Assembly (NCBI RefSeq): GCF_001854805.1
Contig: NZ_MBLO01000062.1
Span: forward strand, 1-34,904
Direction of reading: 5' to 3'
Length of the DNA: 34,904 bases
Origin: Pseudofrankia coriaricola
GTDB taxonomy: Bacteria; Actinomycetota; Actinomycetes; Frankiales; Frankiaceae
Shown one piece after another: positions 8,816 to 16,977 of the stretch. The notes under the pieces are model-generated. The model did no database searches and was not told the DNA's origin. It was given only the letters and a program-made list of their open reading frames with translations. Both the position numbers and the translations under genes were made by a program. How positions within the stretch are numbered: position 1 is the first letter of the stretch; each line of letters opens with the position of its first letter.

Positions 8816-9328
8816 ATGCACATGATGATCGACATCGACGGCGGGGCAGGCGGGCTGATCGCCGTCAACCCGACCACCCACCCGATCCCTTCCCAGCCAG
8901 GAGTTCTACACAGCTGTGTCCTCGGGCCGGAACCTGACGGCAGCGGCTTGGCGTTCGTGCCCTCGCATCCGTTCCCACCAGAGACAACCGCCCGCGCTCT
9001 GGCCAGGACCGCCGGGACACGGACGTTGGTGATCTGCCCGCGGCTGACCTCGCCCGCCCGCAGCAGGCTCGCGCTCGCGGTCGGCCTGCTTCTCGCCGAG
9101 CAGCGCGAGACGTCGGCGACTGGCCCACTGCCGGTGATCGTCTCCGGGCAGCGACCGCAGTGCTCGTGGCGGACCGGCGAGATCGCTCTACCGCACCTGG
9201 TGTCTGTCGTGACGCCTGGCGGGGTCCAACTCCGCGTCGTCTGGGAGCTCATGGACACCGAGCAGATCCCCGCCTGGCTCGCCAACCAGCGCCCCGTCGA
9301 TATCTGGCCCGTGGCGGCTGCGGCATGA
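8816..9328 (+). CDS. Hypothetical protein coupled to an HTH gene
   Basis: A 170-residue protein with GGGAGG 8 bp upstream of the ATG at 8816; Met codons at 8822 and 8825 could also serve. Its stop overlaps the next start (ATGA), so it is translationally coupled to the HTH gene that follows. No motif is recognised. It has VLGPEPDGSGLAFVPSHPF, then a segment TLVICPRLTSPARSRLALAV and an Arg/Trp-rich middle, with no membrane segment or signal peptide. Codon use matches the neighbours. I am moderately confident that it is real because of the ribosome site and the overlap; the role is unknown. Confidence 0.6.
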   Translation: MHMMIDIDGGAGGLIAVNPTTHPIPSQPGVLHSCVLGPEPDGSGLAFVPSHPFPPETTARALARTAGTRTLVICPRLTSPARSRLALAVGLLLAEQRETSATGPLPVIVSGQRPQCSWRTGEIALPHLVSVVTPGGVQLRVVWELMDTEQIPAWLANQRPVDIWPVAAAA

Positions 9329-9557
9329 CCACGACAGCGCCCAAGACCAGCAGAAACTCACTGGCCGCACCGGATACACCCATCGGCGGCACCCATGGCG
9401 AGAACTGGGTCGCGGTCGCCGAAGCGCTGAACCACCGCATGGCCGACTGCCGGATCGCCCAGCAGCGCCTCTCCGCCCGCTCCGGCGTCTCCGTGAGCAC
9501 GATCCGCGTCCTGCAACGCGGCACCGGGCGCCGCGCCCGCGACACCACCCTCGCCGC

Positions 9558-9567
9558 TCTCTCCCGC
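9558..9567. repeat. Target-site duplication, left copy (ISAs1-family element)
   Basis: TCTCTCCCGC directly precedes the left inverted repeat and is repeated exactly after the right one. Ten base pairs is within the range known for this family. Confidence 0.9.
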
Positions 9568-10929
9568 CAGGGCCCCGGCAAGTTTGCTTGGTAGCGGCGG
9601 GTAGGACGTGCTGAGGGCTTCCGGTGGGTCCGGGTGGCGGGTTGCTGGTGGCGGGCGGGCCAGAAAACGGGCGGGCATGACCCCTGGCTGATCATGGAGG
9701 TTCCTACGCCGTCCGTGATGTTCCCGAGGTGCCATGCCCGCCGCACCATTATCGTCGCCTGCTCCTGCTCTCGATCAGCTGGCTGCCGCTGTACCCGGCG
9801 ATGGCCCGGTGGCGCCGACCGATCTACTGGCGGTGTTCGAGCGGGTGGCCGACCCGCGGAAACGGCGGGGGCGGCGGTATCGGCTGCCGGTGCTGCTGAC
9901 GTTGGCGACGTGCGCGGCGCTTGCCGGAGCCCGCTCGTTCACGGCGGTCGCCGAGTGGGCGGCGGACGCGGGCGACGTGGTCGCAGGCCTGCTCGGGGCC
10001 GTCCGGGTCCCGGACGAGTCGACGTTTCGCCGCGTCTTCGCGCGGCTCGACGCCGACGCCCTCGACCAGGTCCTGGGCGCCTGGGCCGCCGCGGTGACCG
10101 CGCCCGGGCAGGGCGAGCGGCGCCGCGTCGCGGTCGACGGGAAGACTCTGCGCGGATCGCGGGCCGGCGGCACCGCCGGTCGCCATCTGCTCGCCGCGTT
10201 CGACCAACGCCACGGCGCGGTGCTCGGCCAGTGCGCCGTCGACGCGAAGAGCAACGAGATCCCGGCCCTGAAAACCCTGCTGACCGGCCTCGACCTGACC
10301 GGCGCGGTGGTCACCGCCGACGCGCTGCACACTCAGCACGACACCGCCGACTGGCTCGTCGAGCACGACGCCCACTACTTCTTCATCGTCAAGGCGAACC
10401 AGCCGACACTGCACGCCCAGCTCACCGACCTGCCCTGGGCCCAGGTCCGCACCACAGCTCGCACCAAAGACCGCGGTCACGGCCGCGCCGAGCGCCGGAT
10501 CGCCAAGGCCACCGAGGTCCGCGCCGGGATCGGCTTCCCGCACGCCGTCCAGGCCGTCCAGATCACCCGTCACCGCCGGCCCCTGACCGGCGGTGACGCA
10601 CAGACCGAGACCGTCTACGCGGTCACCAGCCTGCCCACGCACCAGGCCAGCCCGACCCTGCTCGCCGAACTCGCCCGCGGCCACTGGACCGTCGAGAACC
10701 AGCTCCACTGGGTCCGCGACGTCACCTACGACGAGGACCACCACCGCGCCCGCACCGGAAACGCACCCCAGATCATGGCCAGCCTCCGCAACCTCGCGAT
10801 GACGATCCTGCGCCTGACCGGTACGACCAACATCGCCCAGGCCCTACGCCACCACGCCCGCCGACCAGAACGACCACTCGAAACGATCAAGAAGCTAAGT
10901 TGCTAACCAGCAACTTTGCCGGAGCCCTG
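9568..10929 (+). mobile_element. Complete ISAs1-family insertion sequence, 1362 bp
   Basis: The ends are imperfect inverted repeats of about 28 bp. The left starts CAGGGCCCCGGCAAG and the right, read inward, starts CAGGGCTCCGGCAAA, with further matches GTT/TTGCT and TAGC. The outermost CAGGG is typical of the ISAs1 family. Exact 10-bp target duplications flank it. The element carries one transposase gene (9734-10906) with no visible damage, so it may be recent and active. It inserted into an HTH gene. Confidence 0.92.
9734..10906 (+). CDS. ISAs1-family DDE transposase
   Basis: Cuts and rejoins the element by a DDE mechanism. The 390-residue product begins with an N-terminal domain (LLAVFERVADPRKRRGRRYR, then LTLATCAALAGARSFTAVAE) typical of ISAs1 transposases. 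Catalytic signatures are VAVDGKTLRGS (first Asp), VVTADALHTQ (second Asp) and GHWTVENQLHWVRDVTYDED (Glu within the WxVEN/HWxxDVxxxED block). The ATG at 9734 has GAGG 5 bp upstream. The stop lies 23 bp inside the right end. Length matches the family (about 370-400). Intact by eye. Confidence 0.95.
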   Translation: MPAAPLSSPAPALDQLAAAVPGDGPVAPTDLLAVFERVADPRKRRGRRYRLPVLLTLATCAALAGARSFTAVAEWAADAGDVVAGLLGAVRVPDESTFRRVFARLDADALDQVLGAWAAAVTAPGQGERRRVAVDGKTLRGSRAGGTAGRHLLAAFDQRHGAVLGQCAVDAKSNEIPALKTLLTGLDLTGAVVTADALHTQHDTADWLVEHDAHYFFIVKANQPTLHAQLTDLPWAQVRTTARTKDRGHGRAERRIAKATEVRAGIGFPHAVQAVQITRHRRPLTGGDAQTETVYAVTSLPTHQASPTLLAELARGHWTVENQLHWVRDVTYDEDHHRARTGNAPQIMASLRNLAMTILRLTGTTNIAQALRHHARRPERPLETIKKLSC

Positions 10930-10939
10930 TCTCTCCCGC
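10930..10939. repeat. Target-site duplication, right copy (ISAs1-family element)
   Basis: TCTCTCCCGC, identical to 9558-9567, directly follows the right inverted repeat ending CCCTG at 10929. Confidence 0.9.
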
Positions 10940-11350
10940 GCCCTCAGCCGGCCCGACGACCACTTGCTCCGCATCCTGCTCGGTGACCAACCGCGCACAG
11001 CCGATGCACACCACCCCGAGACCGCTGTTCCGCCACCTCGAATCGCAGGCCCGAACCCGTCGCTGCGCCTACCCGCCGGCCTAACCGACTGGTGGAGCCT
11101 CCGCTACCTCGCTGACAGCCCCGCCACCGAGCACCTCGAAACCGGCACGGCCAACCAGCTGTTCGCCGTTGTCCACCTCCCCGGCCCCGGCCGACCCGAC
11201 CCCGCCGTCTACGTCACTTTCGAATCCGCCCACGCCGCCAGTACTTTTGCACTCGAACATGGCCTCTTTGGATACCTCGTGGCTCAACTCCTGTTCGACA
11301 TCACCTCAACCGCCAGCCATCCCACGTCGAGCTTTGGTAACAGTGAGTAA

Positions 11351-11831
11351 CGGAAGGTGAGATCGCGGAGCGAGCCATCCCCGCAGCCCGAAACACCGCC
11401 CTCCCGTCCGGCACAGATGGAACCGGTGGCTACGCCACCGGTTTCCAGGAGCACCACCGCCGCCGCCGGCCGAGCCACGGCGGGCCAGGGCCTGGTCGCG
11501 CCAATATCGCGGCAGACCGCCGTGCTACCCGCCGCAGGCCGCAGACCCTGACGATCGCGTACGCCGCGTACAGCGGCCGCGCAGCCCGCCGCGGGCCGCA
11601 CGGAGCGGTCACAACGGCAGGACGAACTGTCGAGGCCCGCTGTCGAGGTCCGCATGTTGCCGAAAATCTCGTTCTGAGATCAAGCGCCGTCAGCGATGGT
11701 CGCGCCGCGCGACGGCTGCGCGCGACGCTGCCGCGCCGTGCTCGCCGGCGCGGCGCATGGCGCATCAGACCCACGCGCGACCGTACGATACGGCAGACCT
11801 TGCACAACGCGGGCGAAGGTGGACAAAATCG
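11351..11831. other. Intergenic stretch without a convincing gene
   Basis: No reading frame here looks coding. It holds one strong inverted repeat (11421-11443) and GC-rich simple-pattern sequence near 11560-11760 (repeated CCGCG/GCGCGC). The last bases carry a GAAGGTGG ribosome site for the HNH gene. Nothing else is seen. Confidence 0.5.
11421..11443. terminator. Perfect 10-bp hairpin, possible terminator
   Basis: AACCGGTGGC and GCCACCGGTT pair perfectly around a TAC loop, about 70 bp after the end of the interrupted HTH gene. No U-run follows, so termination is only a guess; an operator is also possible. Confidence 0.45.
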
Positions 11832-12716
11832 ATGCCACAGCTTGACCCATGGTTTTTCGAGCATCGGTATTTCGAGACATACGCAATTGCTTCGACCGTC
11901 TCCGCATGGGTCCTTCACCCATTTGCATATCTCCACAACCTTGAAGACCTATGGCTTGACGGTGGAGTTCTCCAATTCATTCAACCTTACAATCGTCGAG
12001 AGCCGGCGATATATCCTGTCATCCAGCTTGCGATCGAAGACACCTTCGACAGTTGGCATACTTTGACGTTCCGGCCCGGTGGCGACGATTACGACGACGA
12101 ACCGCAGAATATGTGTTATCCGATCGAAGCGGCATGCGAGACGTTCGAGATCGACTATCAGCCGTTCCTTGAATGCAGTTGGCTAACGTTTCCCAACGAC
12201 TACGACCCGAGAGGGAGGTTCCGAAGTTGGAAGGCGGAGGCGAATGCCTACGAGGAATACTTTGCAGAACTGAAGCTTATGGGAACCCTTGAGGAGCTTT
12301 CTGGGCCACTGTGCGATGAAATATTCTTCATCTTGTTCTTGAACCGGGAAGCATTGGCGGGGTTCAATCGCCTCGTCGCGATGCACCTTGATGACCTCTA
12401 TGTCGATGACCTAGAGGAGGAGTACAGGTCTCTATTTCGATCGAATGGGGTATTGCTCCGGAAGGACATTCCAGCCTGGGCATACCATGCCGTTTACTAC
12501 AGAGATCGAGGCGCCTGTGTCCGCTGCGGGCAACGAGTTGACAGGGATATAAGCCCTAGGGACACGCCCGAGATCGATCATATCGTGCCGCTAAGCAAGG
12601 GCGGATTGAATGATGTGACAAATCTTCAGATTCTCTGTCGATCGTGTAATCGTTCGAAGAGCAACAGAGATTCTAACGCTGGTACTCGGTACGAGCGGTG
12701 GTGGTCGAAAAAGTAA
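11832..12716 (+). CDS. HNH endonuclease-family protein
   Basis: A 294-residue protein. The C-terminal 80 residues form an HNH module: CVRC at 229-232, DHIVPLSKGG from 249, Asn264 and CRSCN at 269-273. The CxxC pairs are structural zinc ligands and DH/N are the expected catalytic residues. The N-terminal 220 residues (many acidic and aromatic residues, for example YFETYAIASTVSAWVLHPF) match nothing I know and probably set specificity. ATG 11832 has GAAGGTGG at 11815-11822; the frame is open further upstream without a good site. By eye it is clearly less GC-rich than its neighbours, a sign of transfer. It could be a restriction, homing or defence nuclease; the target is unknown. Confidence 0.85.
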   Translation: MPQLDPWFFEHRYFETYAIASTVSAWVLHPFAYLHNLEDLWLDGGVLQFIQPYNRREPAIYPVIQLAIEDTFDSWHTLTFRPGGDDYDDEPQNMCYPIEAACETFEIDYQPFLECSWLTFPNDYDPRGRFRSWKAEANAYEEYFAELKLMGTLEELSGPLCDEIFFILFLNREALAGFNRLVAMHLDDLYVDDLEEEYRSLFRSNGVLLRKDIPAWAYHAVYYRDRGACVRCGQRVDRDISPRDTPEIDHIVPLSKGGLNDVTNLQILCRSCNRSKSNRDSNAGTRYERWWSKK

Positions 12717-12727
12717 TGTCCACGCGG

Positions 12728-12762
12728 CCAACCCGATCCCTGCGAGCGCGGGTCAGGGACGG
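12728..12762. terminator. Weak inverted repeat between convergent genes
   Basis: TCCCTG and CAGGGA flank an 11-nt GC-rich loop just after the HNH stop and overlapping the stop of the convergent gene. It could terminate both; no U-run is present. Confidence 0.25.
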
Positions 12763-13373
12763 TGGGCGGTACGCGAATTGATAGCGGCCCTTGGCGCCTC
12801 GTTCCCTCCGTTCACGTTGTCAGTTGGAGCGTTGTCATAGGTGATGTAACTCGTCCGCTCAACAACCTTTCCCGCTCGAAGTGAGAATCTAAGCATCGTC
12901 GCCCACTTCTCCTTGTGACCAAATTTTACTTCGATCGCCATACGATATTCTCGAGCCTCAAACGGGAATCCCAGCGAGGGCGTCCCAAACTCGGCGAAGA
13001 GCTGCCAGGCCGTTCGCCCTGCCACGGCGAAGACAGCCGGGAAGTCGTGACTTTCATCGCTCTTCGGTCGAATATTTGACTGCGTCCCGACCCAGTAGAG
13101 TGGCGCCACCTTTGGCCACTCCAAGAAGCGGACACGAAAGTTTTGAATGACTATTGGGATAGCTCCATTGTTGTACAGGACAAGGGGAAGTCGTAGGCGT
13201 ACAAGATTTGGAGTGACCGCGAGGGCGAAGGTATGTGGCTCGAAGGTCCGAATACGTCCCCGTCGCGCATTGAGCCACCAGAAAGACGCGACGGTAAATA
13301 GAAGCGCGCATGACGCAACAACTGCCGCCGAGGTCAGCCATGGCGAGGTACCGCTAGATGATTGGTTCCCCAT
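12753..13373 (-). CDS. Single-TM protein, function unknown
   Basis: A 206-residue protein with one clear membrane segment near residues 12-34 (WLTSAAVVASCALLFTVASF then WWLN) followed by ARRGR, so the N-terminus is probably outside and the body cytoplasmic by the positive-inside rule. The body is beta-rich (LRLPLVLYNNGAIPIVIQNF, VRFLEWPKVAPLYWVG), as in small membrane-anchored immunoglobulin-like domains. No family was recognised. ATG 13373 is preceded by GGTGG, close to the start and weak. Base composition is lower in GC, like the convergent HNH gene, so the two may have arrived together. Confidence 0.65.
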   Translation of the reverse strand: MGNQSSSGTSPWLTSAAVVASCALLFTVASFWWLNARRGRIRTFEPHTFALAVTPNLVRLRLPLVLYNNGAIPIVIQNFRVRFLEWPKVAPLYWVGTQSNIRPKSDESHDFPAVFAVAGRTAWQLFAEFGTPSLGFPFEAREYRMAIEVKFGHKEKWATMLRFSLRAGKVVERTSYITYDNAPTDNVNGGNEAPRAAINSRTAHRP

Positions 13374-14518
13374 CCACCGATCATCCCATACGCTCTGAAA
13401 TCACCTGAGGCTCGTCGGCGTCGAGTGGCGACAGAGCCACTCCAACAGACGTGGCCGGTGGTGCAGCCGCCCGTACGGCGAAGCCTGGGACGCCGGCGGA
13501 CCGGGGCGGACGGTGGTGGACGCGGGCAGGGCTGCCACCAGGACCAACGTACAGCGGTGGAGTCACCGAACGTAACAGGCTTATCTTGCAATCGGAAGGT
13601 AGACCACGTAGACGGTCAGTCGGTGAAAGCCGTCGGCCGGGACTGGCGACAAGGCCCTACGATCGGTCCCGCCTGCGTTGGTCGGTCCACCTAACCCCAG
13701 CCATCGGCACCCCAGCCGTCGGCGCGTTGTGGAGGGGGCCAGCCGAGTCCGAGGCGGGCCAGGCAGGGGCCAACATAGGCGTGGCCGGCAGCCAAGGCAG
13801 CGGCCAGACATGCAAGGCCGCTGACGGCGGTGGAGCGCGGCGGATGAAGTCGAGCCCACGGCCAGCATCGGCGGGCGCTTCTGAACGTCTGTAGATCATG
13901 CGCCGATGCCCTCATGACCCTCCCCCGATCGGTATGGCCGATGCTCCGTCACTGCCCGCAGGCGAAATGCCGTACGGCGGTTGTACCGCAACGGGACCGG
14001 ATGTCGGCGGACTGGCCACCGAGGTCTACGGATCTGAAGGTTCTGACCCGGCTGAGGCGCAGGCTTGCCGCAGCCAGGGGAGAGGCCATCGGGGCGATCG
14101 TCTCTTTGGCACGGCGACAACACTTCGAAGATCGACAGCCTGGTCCGAAGAGACTTCCGAGTACAAATTGAGCGCTTTGCGACCGCAACGAATGTTGGCA
14201 TGCGGTGCCTACGCAGTCGCGGTTGGCCGAGTTCCTGATTGAGTGTCACAGGTTGAGCCCGCCGCTTGTCGTCTGGGGTCCGGGCATGAGAGAACTCACT
14301 GCACCGGCCGAAAGTGATAATCAGCGGATGCGCTGAGTAGGCGCTTGTCGTCGAGTCTTTCGAAGAGCAGACATCCCCCTATGCGACGCCAGCGGACGCC
14401 CAACTCGCGGCGAACTTCTAGGGACTGCGGCTGGGCGTTGCGCCAGTCGTGGCATGATCGCGCAGTCTTAGCCGGACCTGTCGTAGACAGGCGGGTCGCG
14501 AGTGCTTCGGGGGCGATC
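13374..14518. other. Long stretch without a convincing gene
   Basis: Short frames exist on both strands (for example 13914-14171 plus and 13896-14249 minus) but none shows a motif, a good ribosome site or the GC-biased third position of nearby genes. The TerD frame is formally open from TTG 14345, but its first ~58 residues are Arg/Ser-rich and look non-coding. This may be decayed element DNA. Confidence 0.4.
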
Positions 14519-15991
14519 GTGGGGTTGTTGGATCGTGCTCGCGTCTCGGCATCCTTGAGTCCGAACGCGGTCGATCAGGTGGCTCGGGGCGGGTCGGTGG
14601 ATCCGTCGGCCGGGCCGGAACTGCTCGACCGTGCTCGGCGTCGCCATGCGCGAGCTGAGGACGAGTACGACCGCAGTCCGGAGACCAAGGCCGTCTTGGA
14701 GGCGATGTTCGCGGACGCGGCCGAGGCTCTGGCGGCGGGTCACCACCCCGACGAGGTCGAGGCCTGGTTTGGCCTGGCCCAGGTCCGCCGTTACCAGAAG
14801 GGTCGTCGGGACGACACCCTCGCGGCCTTCGATCGAGCACTCGCCGCTAGTCCGGAGCATCGTGGAGTCTGGGACGCCTATTTGGAGTACGTCACCTACA
14901 GCATCTCCGTCGACAGCCTGCTCGCGCTGACCGAACGCCTCCCCTCGGCGCTGAGGCCGGAGTATCTGCATTGGTTGGTGTCTGTCGCCGACGGCCGGGA
15001 CCGATGGGGTGGCATGCCTGCCGCAGACGGGGCCCGCTACCGCGTCGAACTCCTTGGGCTGCTTACGCGCCTTGGTGATCAGGAGAGTCTCGGCTGGTTC
15101 CTGAGCGAGACCGGACTGACCGAGGAACGCACAGGCTCGCACACCCGGGCCGTCGACATCCTGCGCGACGCGATGCGCACCGGGTACCCGTCGGTCAAGG
15201 CGGTCGACCGGCTCACCATCCGGCTGGTCAAGGACGGGGAGTGGGACGAAGCAGCTCAGGCCCTCACCGCTGTCCTGGCCAAGCCGATCACGTCGGACTC
15301 GACGCGGGAGAAGCTGACCAAGCGCCTTGCCCGCTGCCGCAAACTACTCGCCTCCAGCCAGCCGAAGGCCGCGGACCTCCCCGAGCCGGAGATCGAGACG
15401 AACGAGGCAGAGGTCGATCTCCCGCCTGCTCCGCTACCCGCGGCGCGGTCCCTCGTCGCCGGACAGAACACGCCCATCGCCGTCGGCGTGTGGACCGTCG
15501 TCGTCAGTTGGCGTGACCCCGCCGGCAAGTTCGACGTGGACGCCTCCGCGCTGCTGCTCGCGGACACCGGCAAGATCCGCTCCGACGCCGACTTCGTCTT
15601 CTACAACCAACGCGTCACCCCGGATCGCACCGTCATCCACCACGGCGAACAGACCATCGGCCTCGGCGACGAGGTCCACGAGCAGATCACGATCGACCTC
15701 GCGGCCCTACCCGCGTCCGTCACCCGGGTCGTCATCGCCGCAAGCATCGACCAGGGCGACTTCAGTAGCGTCGACGGCCTGCGCCTGCGGGCCGACCGGT
15801 GCGCGGGCAGCAGCGAATCCCTGGACATCGCCGGGCCGGTCAGCTTCCCCCTGCACCGACTCGGAGTGGAACGAGCCATCCTGCTCGCCGAGGTGTACCG
15901 CCGCAACGGCGGCTGGCGCATCCGAGCCATCGGCCAGGGCTACGCCGACGGCCTGGCCGGCATCGCCCGCGACTTCGGCGTCCACGTGTAG
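14519..15991 (+). CDS. TerD-domain protein with TPR-like N-terminus
   Basis: TerD domains are calcium-binding stress or conflict-related modules, classically linked to tellurite resistance. The C-terminal ~180 residues show the pattern: AVGVWTVVVSWRDPAGKFDV, DASALLLADTGKIRSDADFV, FYNQ, then IDLAALPASVTRVVIAASID, ending with GWRIRAIGQGYADGLAGIAR. The N-terminal ~300 residues are helical-repeat-like (AEALAAGHHPDEVEAWFGLA; DDTLAAFDRALAASPEHRGV), as in TPR proteins. I prefer GTG 14519 (MGLLDRARVSA, with a G-rich site upstream); TTG 14345 and ATG 14381 are longer options. No other ter genes are nearby, so a tellurite role is not supported. Confidence 0.82.
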   Translation: MGLLDRARVSASLSPNAVDQVARGGSVDPSAGPELLDRARRRHARAEDEYDRSPETKAVLEAMFADAAEALAAGHHPDEVEAWFGLAQVRRYQKGRRDDTLAAFDRALAASPEHRGVWDAYLEYVTYSISVDSLLALTERLPSALRPEYLHWLVSVADGRDRWGGMPAADGARYRVELLGLLTRLGDQESLGWFLSETGLTEERTGSHTRAVDILRDAMRTGYPSVKAVDRLTIRLVKDGEWDEAAQALTAVLAKPITSDSTREKLTKRLARCRKLLASSQPKAADLPEPEIETNEAEVDLPPAPLPAARSLVAGQNTPIAVGVWTVVVSWRDPAGKFDVDASALLLADTGKIRSDADFVFYNQRVTPDRTVIHHGEQTIGLGDEVHEQITIDLAALPASVTRVVIAASIDQGDFSSVDGLRLRADRCAGSSESLDIAGPVSFPLHRLGVERAILLAEVYRRNGGWRIRAIGQGYADGLAGIARDFGVHV

Positions 15992-16689
15992 GAGCCGACA
16001 AGGGCCCTACGGTATTGATCCACCGCAGGCGCTCGCGTCATGGACGGGACGTGGATTCGCGAACGGCTCCCCGCCACGACTGGAGCATTATCGCTGGCAG
16101 GTGGATGTCGATCTTCTCAAATGAACATCACCCAGATCTATTGAAGGCTCCGCTCAAATCAGAGGTCTCGTGATCTCCCGGCACCTCGCCCAGGGCCTTG
16201 GCCTGACACGGTCGATGTCGTCGTTGCCCAGCGTTCGACGCGCCGGTTGGCCGACGTTCTCCCTCCCCCCAGGCCAAGTGGTCGAGTCAGGCGGTGCAGG
16301 TGTGCCCGCGGGCTCGCACCAGGTCAGCCCTCAAGCGTCCGCGCTACCCGACATCCCGGAGGACATCCGCGGAGGCATCGCGGACACCATCGCGACCGAC
16401 CAAGGCATCCCCCCGAGCATCGCGACGGGCATCGCGCGGTCACCGGCGCCCGACCCGGGGCCGGGCGGTTGCCCGCGTTGGTCTCGACGCACGGCGAAGA
16501 AGCGCACGGTGCGAAGGCTGGTGGAATGGCCGGTACACGCAACGTCCGTTTTCAGAGTCGGCGATAGGTCGGGCTACCGCGAAGGCGGGCTGGCCCGCAA
16601 TACCGACGGTTCAGAAAAATGGCCAATTCGGAACACGATGCTTCTGGCGATGTCGTTGGCGGTGACCGTGATTCGGACCGTGCAGCGTT
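15992..16689. other. Stretch without a convincing gene; contains CATCGCG repeats
   Basis: CATCGCG occurs at 16376-16382, 16388-16394, 16418-16424 and 16430-16436, as two pairs each with a 12-bp period. A plus-strand frame (16170-16796) spans it but lacks motifs and ribosome site. Elements with xis/int often carry replication or control sites upstream; that role here is only a guess. Confidence 0.35.
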
Positions 16690-16977
16690 ATGGGCACAAT
16701 CAGTCCGAGCGCCGGCGGTGGCCGCCGGCTGACGAAGCCGATCCAGCCAACCAAGCAGCCGACCCGAACCGATCAGCGGATTCTGCTGACCCTTGACCAA
16801 GTCCTCGCCGAGCTCGGCGGACCCGACGGGCCGCTGCCGCGCTCGACCTGGCACGACTGGCAGACCAAAGGCACTGGCCCAAAGGTCATCAAGCTGCCGA
16901 ACGGCCAGATTCGGGTCGCCCGCGACGACCTGAACACCTGGCTCGACGGCCTCACACGCGACCCGGGCGCACGATGA
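16690..16977 (+). CDS. xis: Excisionase-like small HTH protein
   Basis: A 95-residue protein with a winged-HTH/AlpA-type region: ILLTLDQVLAELGG, LPRSTWHDWQTKGTGP, KVIKLPNGQIRVARDDLNTW (residues about 32-88). This order (helix, recognition helix with R-S-T-W, wing, then arginine-containing strand and W-L end) is typical of recombination directionality factors next to actinobacterial integrases. It overlaps the integrase start by ATGA, so the two are coupled. Start ATG 16690; the first ~30 residues are Pro/Thr/Gln-rich, so a later start is possible. Predicted to bend att DNA and favour excision. Confidence 0.8.
   Translation: MGTISPSAGGGRRLTKPIQPTKQPTRTDQRILLTLDQVLAELGGPDGPLPRSTWHDWQTKGTGPKVIKLPNGQIRVARDDLNTWLDGLTRDPGAR

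Larger units (their letters stand above)
9325..11350 (+). pseudogene. Small HTH protein gene split by an ISAs1-family element
   Basis: The 5' part (from ATG 9325) encodes an HTH: RIAQQRLSARSGVSVSTIRV, then LQRGTGRRARDTTLAALSR. At this point the ISAs1 element interrupts. Removing 9558-10929 (the IS plus one 10-bp target copy) joins the frame exactly to ALSRPDDHLLRILLGD at 10940, the usual continuation of this HTH type, and runs to TAA at 11348-11350. The reconstructed protein is 217 residues, with an HTH at 30-80, a Pro-rich linker and a C-terminal segment containing YVTFESAHAASTFALEHGLF. The present reading frame instead ends at the IS-derived stop at 9594, giving 89 residues. The intact gene probably acted with the coupled upstream gene. 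Confidence 0.85.

Noticed and set aside
8653-9285. 210-codon minus-strand frame
   Set aside because: Shadow of the plus-strand gene at 8816-9328, which has a ribosome site and a coupled neighbour.
13898-14249. Overlapping short frames on both strands
   Set aside because: No motif, no good ribosome site and weak third-position bias in any frame.
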